The translations under genes and the position numbers were made by a program. Positions 27,792 to 36,208 of a stretch of DNA of 64,000 bases are shown here, piece by piece. Each line of letters begins with the position of its first letter. Positions within the stretch are counted from its first letter, which is position 1. The stretch is taken from positions 1 through 64,000 of the forward strand of contig CANQKE010000012.1 in assembly GCA_947624435.1 (NCBI GenBank), written 5' to 3'. This DNA comes from an uncultured Ruminiclostridium sp. GTDB taxonomy: Bacteria > Bacillota > Clostridia > Oscillospirales > Ruminococcaceae. Under the pieces are notes generated by a model. That model worked only from the letters and a program-made list of their open reading frames with translations, made no database searches and was not told the origin of the DNA.

Positions 27792-28873
27792 CAGTTGCCG
27801 CCGTCCTCACTTGCCGCGAGCTTCGCGGCGTTATCCGCAACCGCCAGCGCGTCGAATATCTCATCGCAGTCGCCGTTCATGAACGCCTCCAGCTTGTAAA
27901 GCGTAAGTCCTATCCTGTGATCGGTGACTCTGCTCTGGGGGAAATTATAGGTGCGTATCCTTTCGGAGCGGTCGCCGCTGCCGACCTGTATACGCCGCTG
28001 CTCGGCTATGCGGCTGTTGCGCTCCTCCAGCTTTGCCTGATACAGCTTTGTATAAAGCATCTTCATAGCCTTGTCTTTATTTTTATACTGGCTGCGCTCC
28101 TCCTGACACTCCACCACCACGCCGGTGGGCTTGTGTATTATCCTGATAGCGGATTCGGTCTTGTTGATATGCTGACCGCCCGCCCCGCTGGAACGGTAGG
28201 TTTGATATTCCAGATCGGCGGGATTTATCTGCACGTCCACCTCTTCCGCCTCCGGCAGTACCGCCACGGTAACGGCGGAGGTGTGTATCCTGCCCTGCGA
28301 CTCGGTCTCCGGCACCCGCTGAACGCGGTGTACGCCGCTTTCGTATTTTAATTTTGCGTATGCGCTTTCGCCCTCTACGCGAAAGCTTATCTCTTTATAA
28401 CCGCCAAGCTCGGTGGGGTTAGCGCCTATCACCTCGGTTTTCCAGCCTTTGAGCTGAGCGTACATACTGTACATGCGAAACATCGAGTTTGCGAACAGCG
28501 CCGCCTCCTCTCCGCCGGTGCCGCCGCGTATCTCAACGATAACGTTGCGGTCGTCGTCCGGGTCTTTAGGCAGCAAAAGCAGTTTAAGCTCACCGGTATA
28601 TTCCTCGATAAGCCGCTTGTTTTCCTCATATTCCTGCTGCACCATCTCGCGAAACTCGCTGTCCTGAACTCCCTCGTCCAACAGACGCTGAGCCTCCTCA
28701 AGATCGGCTTTAGCCTTTTTATAAAGGCGGTATTTTTCTATTATAGGCGCAAGGCTTTTATATTCCTTCATCAGCGCCTTGTAACTTTCCTGATCGTTTA
28801 TTACGGCGGTATCGGACAGCTTTTCGCTTATCTCCTCATAGCGGCGCTCGGTCATTTCCAGCTTTTCGGTCAT
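27791..28873 (-). CDS. prfA: Peptide chain release factor 1
   Basis: Terminates translation at UAA and UAG. SSGAGGQHINKTESAIRI carries the GGQ motif that triggers peptidyl-tRNA hydrolysis, with Gln methylated in known systems; GSGDRSERIRTYNFPQ and VTDHRIG follow. 360 residues, full length. AAAGGAG lies before ATG. Preceded by the DUF951 gene by 38 bases and probably driven by the promoter at 29159-29187. Confidence 0.97.
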   Translation of the reverse strand: MTEKLEMTERRYEEISEKLSDTAVINDQESYKALMKEYKSLAPIIEKYRLYKKAKADLEEAQRLLDEGVQDSEFREMVQQEYEENKRLIEEYTGELKLLLLPKDPDDDRNVIVEIRGGTGGEEAALFANSMFRMYSMYAQLKGWKTEVIGANPTELGGYKEISFRVEGESAYAKLKYESGVHRVQRVPETESQGRIHTSAVTVAVLPEAEEVDVQINPADLEYQTYRSSGAGGQHINKTESAIRIIHKPTGVVVECQEERSQYKNKDKAMKMLYTKLYQAKLEERNSRIAEQRRIQVGSGDRSERIRTYNFPQSRVTDHRIGLTLYKLEAFMNGDCDEIFDALAVADNAAKLAASEDGGN

Positions 28874-28911
28874 GATATTCTCCTTTCGTTTTTAAGAATC
28901 CCAGACCGCAG

Positions 28912-29106
28912 CTAAAGCTCGTCCCCGTCCTTGCGTATAACGGCCTTTACTTTCTTTTCGCATTTGCTGCGCGCCGTCATAAATTCATGCCCGCAGCCAA
29001 GACATCTCAGCTTGAAATCCGCGCCTATTCTCAGAACCTGCATTTCTTTAGAACCGCAGGGGTGTTCTTTCTTCATTTTAAGCACGTCGCCTACTCTGAT
29101 ATCCGT
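28912..29106 (-). CDS. DUF951 (YyzM-like) zinc-ribbon protein, probable ACG start
   Basis: Read on the minus strand the product is about 64 aa with DIRVGDVLKMKKEHPCGS, LRIGADFKLRCLGCGHE and a Lys-rich end, matching DUF951/YyzM proteins (HPCG and CxxCxH pattern, likely metal binding). The function is unknown. A perfect AAAGGAGG (about 29115-29122) is followed after eight bases by ACG GAT ATC AGA, exactly where homologues have their initiator Met. No ATG, GTG or TTG is in frame between the upstream stop and the internal Val and Met codons of DVLKM. ACG may be a true start or an ATG altered by mutation or sequencing error. Confidence 0.75.
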   Translation of the reverse strand, partial: TDIRVGDVLKMKKEHPCGSKEMQVLRIGADFKLRCLGCGHEFMTARSKCEKKVKAVIRKDGDEL

Positions 29107-29158
29107 ATCGGCCGCCTCCTTTGCAAGATATTTTCAAATCGTGTTAGAACTTAACAAT

Positions 29159-29187
29159 AGTATACCACATTTTCCCGTGATTTTCAA
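29159..29187 (-). promoter_or_regulatory. Promoter of the DUF951-prfA operon
   Basis: Minus-strand TTGAAA (29182-29187) and TATACT (29159-29164) with a 17-base spacer, about 50 bases before the DUF951 start. Confidence 0.7.
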
Positions 29188-29254
29188 TGATATTGCAATA
29201 AAAAATACCTCCGTTTATTTTCAGATAAAGCGGAGAAAATATCATCAAAGGGAT

Positions 29255-29365
29255 AAGTCTTAAAAAATAAATTTTTAAGACTTTACGTTTTGTGCTTTGC
29301 CGAATACAGTCGGCAATTTTGCTTTGCAAAAACGCACAAAAACTCGAAAGGAGAAAGTCACAAAA
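29255..29365 (+). repeat. Leader cassette copy B (no start-codon hairpin)
   Basis: A hairpin AAGTCTTAAAAA / TTTTTAAGACTT (29255-29283) is followed by an outer stem TTTTGTGC / GCACAAAA enclosing two hairpins (TTGCCGA / TCGGCAA and TTTTGC / GCAAAA), then ACTCGAAAGGAG. Unlike copies A, C, D and E there is no hairpin after the ribosome site, and exactly 12 bases separate AAAGGAG from GTG at 29366. Confidence 0.8.
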
Positions 29366-29692
29366 GTGAGAAAAACAGTAAAAGCAAGATTTGAAAACGC
29401 CGACTTGGCGGAATACGCCGCATCTGCCGTAAGCGCGCTGGACATCGGCGCAAGATGCGAATTACAGCGGCTGCCGGACGCGTCGGGGATATATAACGGC
29501 GGCGTGATACCGCAGTCGGTATCCGGTACAAATATATACACCGAGCTTTTTGTGCCGACTTTTCCGGAAAATCTTTCGGCGGCGGATATCGCCCGTCGGC
29601 GCTCGGCCGTGCTGAATGTGAGCTGTCCCGCCGACCGGCTTGATAAGATCACCGAAACGCTGATAAGAAACGGCGGCAGGATATTAAAATGA
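29366..29692 (+). CDS. Small protein of unknown function
   Basis: I do not recognise this 108-residue protein. It starts MRKTVKARFENADLAEYA (GTG at 29366), has a middle TNIYTELFVPTFPE and ends CPADRLDKITETLIRNGGRI. The pattern of an N-terminal beta strand, helix, and a C-terminal beta-helix ending in NGG-R-I suggests a small alpha/beta ferredoxin-like fold similar to stress proteins of the YflT type; this is a guess. It stands alone, divergent from the prfA operon, with its ribosome site inside repeat copy B. A hairpin CTCCCC...GGGGAG lies just after the stop. Confidence 0.7.
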   Translation: MRKTVKARFENADLAEYAASAVSALDIGARCELQRLPDASGIYNGGVIPQSVSGTNIYTELFVPTFPENLSAADIARRRSAVLNVSCPADRLDKITETLIRNGGRILK

Positions 29693-29847
29693 TCAACTCC
29701 CCCAAAGCGGCTGCTTTAGGGGAGCATATTCGGCCGTGCCTTTTTTGCGCGGCTGTTCCGGGGCAGTGCCACCGCGCCGACCGACCGTATTTTCAGTCCT
29801 CGGCATACATGCGAGGGCCTAATTTATAATATGCTTCGGACATGAAT

Positions 29848-29890
29848 AGCGGCACAACCGGACAGCCGGTCATGCCGCTTAAAATTTTTA
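29848..29890 (+). terminator. Terminator-like hairpin between converging genes
   Basis: AGCGGCA (29848) pairs with TGCCGCT (29873), with an inner ACCG/CGGT pair, followed by TAAAATTTTT. It would end transcription of the small + strand gene; the converging gene stops a few bases later. Confidence 0.65.
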
Positions 29891-29894
29891 TGTA

Positions 29895-31007
29895 TCAATG
29901 AGAATTTCCACCTTTATCACACAATCGGTCGGACATGAAGCTAAACGCCGCCAGCTCGTGCGGATTTGCAATACCCTGCTCCGCTCCTGCTAACATGTTG
30001 TCGTAAACCTCGCGCCATTTGAGAAATTCCTGCTCGGTGACGTTTTTCCCGACCTGCCGCTGTACCTTAGCAAAGGTACGCGCCAGTTTTTTTATTACCG
30101 GGTCGTTCGCCGCGCCGGGCTTTATACCGCAGTGCTTGCAGCGTTCCTCCCCGCCGCCGTAAAGATAAAATTTCCCGCAGCCGGTGCAGCGGCGAAGCAG
30201 CATACCGCTGTCCGCTAACAAGTCAAGCTCAAGGTCTATCGCGGCGAAAAGGCTTTCCGGACAGTACATCGCTTTCGGGTACACCGCTTTCATTCCCTTT
30301 TTGGGAGCGTTTTCAAGTCTTTTATCGTCGGCTATCTTACGGAAAATATCCATCGCGGCAGCGTCGAATTTAGGATCGGGCCTTTTGCGCGGGTCGCCCT
30401 CGCCGTCTTTTATGCCGAGCCTTCCCATTCGGGAAAAGCGAACCGAGGCAAATTCATCGGGATAATGCTCCGAGTCGGAGGCAGCCGCGGCAAAAACGCT
30501 GTCGAAATAATTTCTGCGCGCGTCGGATTCCTCGGCGCTTGCAAATCCCGAACAGATAAAGCCGAGCTTTTTGCGGGCGTATTCCTGCGCTAAGGAAAGC
30601 AATTCCCACCCGTTTATCCCCTTGCCGAAACGGTATTCGGACAATCGGGCGTACATTACCTTTTCAAAATCGTTTTCAAAATGCACAAGCTCCCTGCGCA
30701 TTTCCTCATAGCTTATATTGCTGTTGCCGCAAAGGCAGAATATCATAAAATCCAACGCGATATCGCCGAAAATATCCCGGTTGTGCGCATAAAAACAATG
30801 ACAGCCGGATATGCCGTCCGCTATGCTTTTCGCCTTATCGGGATAATACCTGCCCGCGTCCTCGCATTGCTCGCATAGCTCAAGACAGCGGTTTTTGAAT
30901 TTTGTAAAATCATACCTGCAAAATCCCAAAAGGTTTTCGGGATAATACAGCGTATATGTTTCCTTACTGTCGGCCGAGAACATCACGGCGGTTCTTGCTG
31001 GACCCAT
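29895..31007 (-). CDS. Hypothetical protein with zinc-ribbon (CxxC...CxxC)
   Basis: A 370-residue cytoplasmic protein I cannot name. Near residue 285 it has RRCTGCGKFYLYGGGEERCKHCG, a CxxC-(x13)-CxxC zinc ribbon like that of DUF6076/CGNR-type proteins. Upstream are helical stretches, a Cys-rich region (CLELCEQCEDAG, GCHCFYAHN, CLCGN) and an acidic middle. The C-terminus LKWREVYDNMLAGA is helical. ATG at 31007 is 15 bases from AAAGGAG; ATG at 30983 is an alternative. It sits alone next to a membrane protein gene 43 bases upstream in the same direction. Confidence 0.6.
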   Translation of the reverse strand: MGPARTAVMFSADSKETYTLYYPENLLGFCRYDFTKFKNRCLELCEQCEDAGRYYPDKAKSIADGISGCHCFYAHNRDIFGDIALDFMIFCLCGNSNISYEEMRRELVHFENDFEKVMYARLSEYRFGKGINGWELLSLAQEYARKKLGFICSGFASAEESDARRNYFDSVFAAAASDSEHYPDEFASVRFSRMGRLGIKDGEGDPRKRPDPKFDAAAMDIFRKIADDKRLENAPKKGMKAVYPKAMYCPESLFAAIDLELDLLADSGMLLRRCTGCGKFYLYGGGEERCKHCGIKPGAANDPVIKKLARTFAKVQRQVGKNVTEQEFLKWREVYDNMLAGAEQGIANPHELAAFSFMSDRLCDKGGNSH

Positions 31008-31049
31008 AGTAGCTTACTTGCTCTCCTTTGTATTATTTCGGCGGTTTTG

Positions 31050-31817
31050 TCAGCTGTCGTCCCTGAAAATAACGTCCCATAGTGCGGTGTCGCTGAATTC
31101 AAACTCCTTTTGTCTGCCGTCTATAAGCAGCGTATCCTGACCTATCCAGGCTAACTGCGCAGGATTATTATATGCCGAGGTTATCAGATGTATGCTGCCC
31201 AGTACCCGTCGGCAATTGATGAAAGGCAGACTGATATCCTCACTCGCGCGCTCTAAACGGAATGTTACAGTCCTGCGCTCGTCGTCGGCGCTTTCAACAT
31301 AAGTGACTATGCGGTATTCCTTATTAGGCGAATAATTATAGGTCGTGCTGCGCTGCGACAGGTCCACCGAGGTGATGGAAAAATTGCCGACTAACTGTGA
31401 CAACGTCAGGAATACCAGCGTTCCGACCACATACAGCACAAGATACATAGTGCCTATTATCATCTTCGCCGTTTCTCCCGCGCCGCTTAAAAAGAACATC
31501 AGCACGCATACCGCTACCGGAGGTATGATTATTATCCAGTTGCCGAAGGTCAGCAGCATTAGAAAAAACGCCAGCAGCGGCGTTATCATAGCACAAAGCA
31601 CCGTCGGCATTTGTTTTCTCGTGAAAAACATAATGCCGCCGAAAATGACGTTTATGAAAACATAAAGCACATAAAAGGCCGCCTCGTTCACCGGTTCGAT
31701 ATAATACGCGGTATATATCCATGCGATGAATACTATCATTATCGGATAAAGAACAGACAGCACCGATACGCCGAGCCGCAGCCATTTATTTGTTAAAATG
31801 CTTATTAATTTTTCCAT
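31050..31817 (-). CDS. Membrane protein of unknown function
   Basis: 255 residues with about five predicted transmembrane helices in the first 150 (for example LGVSVLSVLYPIMIVFIAWIY, PTVLCAMITPLLAFFLMLL, IIIIPPVAVCVLMFFLSG, MYLVLYVVGTLVFLTL). A soluble C-terminal domain of about 100 residues follows, probably outside the cell (YNYSPNKEYRIVTYVESAD, LLIDGRQKEFEF). No family recognised. Ribosome site AAAGGATCC before ATG. Located downstream of ftsZ with a hairpin between, so it may be a separate unit. Confidence 0.65.
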   Translation of the reverse strand: MEKLISILTNKWLRLGVSVLSVLYPIMIVFIAWIYTAYYIEPVNEAAFYVLYVFINVIFGGIMFFTRKQMPTVLCAMITPLLAFFLMLLTFGNWIIIIPPVAVCVLMFFLSGAGETAKMIIGTMYLVLYVVGTLVFLTLSQLVGNFSITSVDLSQRSTTYNYSPNKEYRIVTYVESADDERRTVTFRLERASEDISLPFINCRRVLGSIHLITSAYNNPAQLAWIGQDTLLIDGRQKEFEFSDTALWDVIFRDDS

Positions 31818-31869
31818 TCACAGGATCCTTTCAAAAACAAACGGAAAACGTATTTTCATTAATGCGTCA

Positions 31870-31914
31870 AGAGCCGCTTAGCGCACATTTGTACGTTTAT
31901 CGCGGCTCTTTCTT
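31870..31914. other. Inverted repeat between ftsZ and the membrane protein gene
   Basis: AGAGCCGC (31870) and GCGGCTCT (31902) form an 8-bp stem with a long loop, with TTCTT after it on the + strand. It may serve as a weak terminator for ftsZ (minus strand), but the U-run is on the wrong side for that. Confidence 0.4.
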
Positions 31915-31961
31915 ATCTGCGCGTGTTTCTCTGATTTTCGGCATTTTGCCGCAGTTACTGT

Positions 31962-33119
31962 TTATTGTTCTCTGTCGCGGTGATCCAAAAGCGCTCTGAG
32001 CTCTCCGAAAGGATCATCCTCATCGTCCTGGTCGGACGGGAACATCATGCTTTCCGCGGCGGAAACCTCCTGCGCGGGCTTTTCGCTTTCCTGCACGGGC
32101 TGAGCTTCCTTTTTCTGAGCCGGCTCCGCCGGTGCCGCTAAGGGTTTGTCCGTATTGTTTACAAACGAAGTAGCTATAACGGTTATCTCCATTTCATCCT
32201 TAAGCTCGCTGGAGATATCCACACCGTGGATGACCTGCACGTTTTCTACCGCGGCGGCAGTGAGCAAGTCCATTACCTTGTTCACGTCATCAAGCGGGGT
32301 ATCCTCGGAGATAACGAGATTTACCAATAACTTGCCTGCGTTCTTGATGGAGGTTTCGAGCAGCGGGCTTTCCACTATCTGCTGTACCGCCTCTTCCGCG
32401 CGATTGTCACCGCTGCCGTGGCCTATAGCCATGTGAGCGTCGCCCGAGCCCTCAAGAGTTGCCTTAACGTCCTCAAAATCTATGTTCAGCATGCCGTAAT
32501 GGTTTACTATGTCGGATATGCTCTTTACGGCCTTGTACATTACGTCGTCGACCATTTCATAGGCCTTTTTCATGGTGAGGTTCTTTTCATTGAGCGTGAG
32601 CAGCTTCTGATTCGGTATGATTATAAGCGAATCGACGTATTTTCTCAGCTCTGCGATACCCTGCATCGCAAGGTTCATTTTATACTGGCGCTCAAAATCA
32701 AACGGCTTGGTAACGACGCCGACGGTCAGTATGCCGTTTTCCTTTGCTATCTCCGCTACCTTGGGAGCCGCGCCCGTACCGGTGCCGCCGCCCATGCCCG
32801 CGCAGATGAATACCATCGAGCTGCCCTCGACTACCTCTGCTATAGCGTTCTTGTTTTCCTCCGCTGAGGCTGCCGCTACCTCCGGCTTGCCGCCCGCTCC
32901 GCGTCCGTGAGTGGTCTTAACGCCTATCTGAACGCAGTCCATAAGGTCCTGATCCTTGCTGCGCAATGCAGCGGCGTCGGTATTGATAACAGCGAAATCA
33001 ACGTTATCCACACCGCTTTTCACCATATTGTCCACTGCGTTGCCGCCGCCTCCGCCAACGCCTATTACCTTTATCTTAACGTCACACTCGAACTGATCTT
33101 CGTCCACTTCAAAGTTCAT
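31962..33119 (-). CDS. ftsZ: Cell division protein FtsZ
   Basis: The tubulin-like GTPase that forms the division ring. VIGVGGGGGNAVDNM and AGMGGGTGTGAAP (T4 loop) bind GTP; NIDFEDVKATL and ATLEGSGDAHMAIG follow. The C-terminal tail is Pro/Glu-rich and ends DDPFGELRALLDHRDREQ, departing from the usual IPxFLR peptide bound by FtsA; ftsA is not in this cluster. 385 aa. GGAGG before ATG. Has its own promoter at 33162-33190, separated from ftsQ by a 277-bp repeat. Confidence 0.98.
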   Translation of the reverse strand: MNFEVDEDQFECDVKIKVIGVGGGGGNAVDNMVKSGVDNVDFAVINTDAAALRSKDQDLMDCVQIGVKTTHGRGAGGKPEVAAASAEENKNAIAEVVEGSSMVFICAGMGGGTGTGAAPKVAEIAKENGILTVGVVTKPFDFERQYKMNLAMQGIAELRKYVDSLIIIPNQKLLTLNEKNLTMKKAYEMVDDVMYKAVKSISDIVNHYGMLNIDFEDVKATLEGSGDAHMAIGHGSGDNRAEEAVQQIVESPLLETSIKNAGKLLVNLVISEDTPLDDVNKVMDLLTAAAVENVQVIHGVDISSELKDEMEITVIATSFVNNTDKPLAAPAEPAQKKEAQPVQESEKPAQEVSAAESMMFPSDQDDEDDPFGELRALLDHRDREQ

Positions 33120-33161
33120 TTGCAGTACCTCCGTGTTTCCCGCTGATATGCGTATATTAAT

Positions 33162-33190
33162 ATTCTAACAGATTCCTCTGTCAATTGCAA
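33162..33190 (-). promoter_or_regulatory. Promoter of ftsZ
   Basis: Minus-strand TTGCAA (33185-33190) and TAGAAT (33162-33167) with a 17-base spacer. An overlapping alternative is TTGACA (33179-33184) with ATTAAT. It lies in the 443-bp gap between ftsQ and ftsZ, most of which is the 277-bp repeat. Confidence 0.65.
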
Positions 33191-33287
33191 GTGTTTTCCG
33201 GAAAAAATATCAACATTTTGCCGCACAGGTTGAATTTTTCAAAAAAATCATCACAATATATTGTATTTTTCAACAAGACGACAGCTT

Positions 33288-33564
33288 AGGCATGCGGGAG
33301 TCGAACCCAAGTCGGTTTTTACGGGCATATTTCCGCCAATACTGCGTCGACCTCGCTCGACATACGCGAGTATGCCTTCGTTCGGTCTCCTTGTCTTGAC
33401 AAAAATCTGCTCCGTAAAAACTGCTTTGCACCTCACGGCGAGAGATTTTGGAGATAGTTTTGTTCCTTGCGACGCAGGCAGGCTGGCGCCTGTCAAGGAG
33501 CAAGGGGCAAAAATAGCCCAAAAGAATCGTCGTGAGGCGGCTCGGGCTTGGCTCCCGTATGCCT
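33288..33564 (+). repeat. 277-bp structured repeat, copy 2
   Basis: Same length as copy 1 (19031-19307). The stem CCTCACGGCG (33431) with CGTCGTGAGG (33528) differs from copy 1 at positions that keep pairing, and the hairpin at 33359-33376 has GCGA in place of GCAA, both GNRA loops. The right end overlaps the TAG stop of ftsQ (33563-33565), so the repeat supplies part of that stop codon. It lies antisense to ftsQ-ftsZ in the orientation with best RNA pairing. Confidence 0.85.
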
Positions 33565-34846
33565 ATTCGGGTACAGCCGTTGAATCTCCCACGGCCGGAG
33601 AGCTTTGTCCGCCGGAATTGCCGCTGCTGCCCGAAGAAGAGCTGTTATTGTTTTCACCGCCGGGCTCGGGAGTAAAGGTGAACTTCATCTCATCGGACGA
33701 GCTTACCAGCTGACTTAGCAGCAGTCTGCCCCTTTCCCCGTCAAATTCGCCGGAGTCTATCAGCTTTTTCGCAACGGTGAGCTTAAATTCCGCTTCGGAA
33801 TATTCTCCTATATCCAATGTCAGCCGATCGTCATAATTCAGCGTTATCCTGTATATATTTGAAATATCTATCTCTTTTATCTTATCCTTTATCCCCGCCG
33901 CCTCACAATCGGCTATCAGTGAGAACATCGTATCATATTTTCCGGCGGAGGAATTATCCCCGCTGTCGTCATGGCCGGAAAAGGTCTTGACGCATTTCAG
34001 CAATTTAGCGAGCATGTTGCGGTTGCCCTCGTCGGTAACGGTAAGGCTGTCGCCCTCCGACGCGTATTCCGGGTCAAAGCCCAGCACGGTAATGTATTTC
34101 GGGTCGGGCTTAGTCAGAGTGGTATCCATTATCCTGCCGTTCTTCGATACGAGGTAGTACATATTGTTTTTCTTGACGTTTGCCGCCGGCTCGGCCGGAA
34201 CAAGCTCTATCTCAAGCGTTGATGGCAGCTTTTTATTGACCTTTACCGAATCCACATACGGAAGCTGCTTTATCAGCTTTCTTTCCATAGCCGCGGCGTC
34301 CAGAGTGATGAGGTTCTGTCCCGTTTCTGCGCCGCTCAGTGCGATCACATCGTCGGCGCTGTACTGCGTTTCACCGACGACGTTGATCTGGCCGATATTA
34401 AACAGCACGGTGGTGGATAATACGCATATTACCGTTACCGCCACTACCGCGAATATCACATAGTAAAACAGATAGCTGGACAGCTTCTTGCGGTGAGCGG
34501 GCTTTTTGCCGCCCTCTTTATCCTTAGTTCTGCCCTTGTTTTTAAGCGCGTTTTTCTGTATGTCTATAGGCTTGGCTATATCAAAGGAAAAATCGTCCTT
34601 TTTATTTTCCTTTGCCTGCTTTTCTTTTGGCTTTTTTGCCTGTTTTTCCTTAGGAGCTTTTTCCTTTTTGCGGTTATCTTTGGGCTTATCTGCCTTTTCC
34701 GACTTTTTCGGCTTTTTGTCGTTTTGCGGTGCGGGAGTATCGGCGGGCTTAGACTGAGCTTTTACGGTCGGCTTTGCCGCGCGCGCTTTGCCGGACGGAG
34801 GCATCTCCACCCACAGATCGTTTTTATCTCTGCCCTCTTTCGGCAT
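33563..34846 (-). CDS. ftsQ: Cell division protein FtsQ/DivIB
   Basis: A long Lys/Pro-rich cytoplasmic N-terminus (about 120 residues: KEKAPKEKQAKKPKEKQ) leads to one transmembrane helix (YLFYYVIFAVVAVTVICVLS) and an external POTRA domain (FNIGQINVVGETQYSADDVIALSG, then QNLITLDAAAMERKLIKQLPYVDSVKVNKKLPST, around residues 150-210). A Ser/Gly/Asn-rich tail ends the protein. It is part of the FtsQLB complex in septum synthesis. ATG at 34846 follows GAGGTGAGG. The stop codon lies within the last bases of the 277-bp repeat, so the final residues may have been changed by its arrival. Confidence 0.9.
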   Translation of the reverse strand: MPKEGRDKNDLWVEMPPSGKARAAKPTVKAQSKPADTPAPQNDKKPKKSEKADKPKDNRKKEKAPKEKQAKKPKEKQAKENKKDDFSFDIAKPIDIQKNALKNKGRTKDKEGGKKPAHRKKLSSYLFYYVIFAVVAVTVICVLSTTVLFNIGQINVVGETQYSADDVIALSGAETGQNLITLDAAAMERKLIKQLPYVDSVKVNKKLPSTLEIELVPAEPAANVKKNNMYYLVSKNGRIMDTTLTKPDPKYITVLGFDPEYASEGDSLTVTDEGNRNMLAKLLKCVKTFSGHDDSGDNSSAGKYDTMFSLIADCEAAGIKDKIKEIDISNIYRITLNYDDRLTLDIGEYSEAEFKLTVAKKLIDSGEFDGERGRLLLSQLVSSSDEMKFTFTPEPGGENNNSSSSGSSGNSGGQSSPAVGDSTAVPE

Positions 34847-34867
34847 TTCCCTCACCTCTTTTACTTC

Positions 34868-36133
34868 CTATTTCCTTTTTATATCCGCGCCTACGCTGCG
34901 CAAAGATTGTTCTATGTTCTCATAGCCGCGGTCGATATGGTGTATCTCGCTTATCTGAGAAACGCCCTCCGCTCCGAGTGCCGCCGCAACCAACGCGGCT
35001 CCGCCTCTTAAGTCGGTAGCTACCAGCTCGGCGCCGGACAGTCGTTTTACTCCCTGCACCACCGCGACCTTGCCCTCTACCTTTATGCAGCAGCCCATTC
35101 TCATAAGCTCGCTGACATGGCGGTAGCGGTTTTCAAATATGTTCTCTACAAATACCGTAGTACCCTCCGCAACTGTGCACACCGACATTAAAAGCGCCTG
35201 CGCGTCGGTTGGAAAACCGGGATACGGCATAGTCCTTACGGTAAGCGGAGCTTTCAGCCTGCCGCGCACGTTTATATATATACTGTCCCGACCGAAAGTA
35301 TATATCCTGCACCCCATGCTCTGCATAAGCGGTATCACCGAGCCGAGATGCGCCGCGTTCACTCCGCTGAGCACCAGCTCTCCTCCGGCGCATCCCGCGC
35401 AGCAAAGATACGTTGCGGCGGCTATCCTGTCCGGTATCACCGTATGCTCACACCCGTGCAGGCTCTGTACGCCCTCGACGGTTATCACATCACTGCCCGC
35501 CCCGCTTATCTTAGCGCCGCACTTAATGAGAAAATCCGCAAGGTCGGCTATTTCCGGCTCGCGCGCCGCATTATGTATCGTAGTGATACCCTTTGCCAAT
35601 GCGGCGGCTAATATGATATTCTCAGTCGCTCCCACCGAGGGGAATACAAGAGAAATATCCGCGCCTTTCAGTCCGTCCGGAGCGGAGCAGTCAAGATACC
35701 CGTGTTCTTCCTTTATCTCGGCGCCCATTTCCCTCAGCGCCGCAAGATGAAGGTCTATCGGGCGCGGCCCTAATTCACACCCGCCGGGAAAGGAAAGCCG
35801 ACATCTGCCCATTCTGCCGAGCACCGCCCCCAAAAAAACTATGGAGGAGCGCATTTCCCGCATTAAGCTGACCGGCACCTCGCAGCAGGACAGACTTCCC
35901 GCGTCGGTTATGACCGAGGAACCGTCACGGCGGCATTTTACCCCTATATGATTAAGTATGCGGCATGCCGCGTCCACATCGGTAAGTCTGGGGCAGTTGT
36001 GAAGTACGCATTCGCCCTCTCCGGTCAGCGCAGCCGCCGACAGCAGGGGCAGGGCGCTGTTTTTTGCCCCGTGGACACGTATTTCTCCCTCCAGACGCTT
36101 ACCGCCTGATATGATTATCTTCTGTGTATCCAA
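34868..36133 (-). CDS. murA: UDP-N-acetylglucosamine 1-carboxyvinyltransferase
   Basis: First committed step of peptidoglycan synthesis: adds enolpyruvate from PEP to UDP-GlcNAc. VHGAKNSALPLLSAAALT carries the Lys-Asn pair, and SFPGGCELGPRPIDLH the catalytic Cys attacked by fosfomycin. About 421 aa. TTG at 36133 is preferred because GAGAGGGTGG precedes it and homologues start at MxKIIIxGGKRLEGE; an ATG at 36163 gives ten extra residues without a good ribosome site. Between murG and ftsQ in the dcw cluster. Confidence 0.95.
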   Translation of the reverse strand: MDTQKIIISGGKRLEGEIRVHGAKNSALPLLSAAALTGEGECVLHNCPRLTDVDAACRILNHIGVKCRRDGSSVITDAGSLSCCEVPVSLMREMRSSIVFLGAVLGRMGRCRLSFPGGCELGPRPIDLHLAALREMGAEIKEEHGYLDCSAPDGLKGADISLVFPSVGATENIILAAALAKGITTIHNAAREPEIADLADFLIKCGAKISGAGSDVITVEGVQSLHGCEHTVIPDRIAAATYLCCAGCAGGELVLSGVNAAHLGSVIPLMQSMGCRIYTFGRDSIYINVRGRLKAPLTVRTMPYPGFPTDAQALLMSVCTVAEGTTVFVENIFENRYRHVSELMRMGCCIKVEGKVAVVQGVKRLSGAELVATDLRGGAALVAAALGAEGVSQISEIHHIDRGYENIEQSLRSVGADIKRK

Positions 36134-36208
36134 TAACACCACCCTCTCAAAGCTTTTATTCATATTATGCTTTTGAGGGCGATTTTGCCATTAGCCTTGT
36201 CTAAAGCG

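Noticed and set aside
33288..33320. The repeat end read on the minus strand (GGGTTCGACTCCCGCATGCC) looks like the T-arm and acceptor end of a tRNA.
   Set aside because: No anticodon or D arm can be drawn in front of it, and the same bases pair with the other end of the 277-bp repeat. At most it is a tRNA-like end, not a tRNA gene.
33261..33713. Open frames of 70-150 codons through both 277-bp repeats on either strand.
   Set aside because: Frames run through the paired structure without ribosome sites, differ between copies and run into ftsQ antisense.
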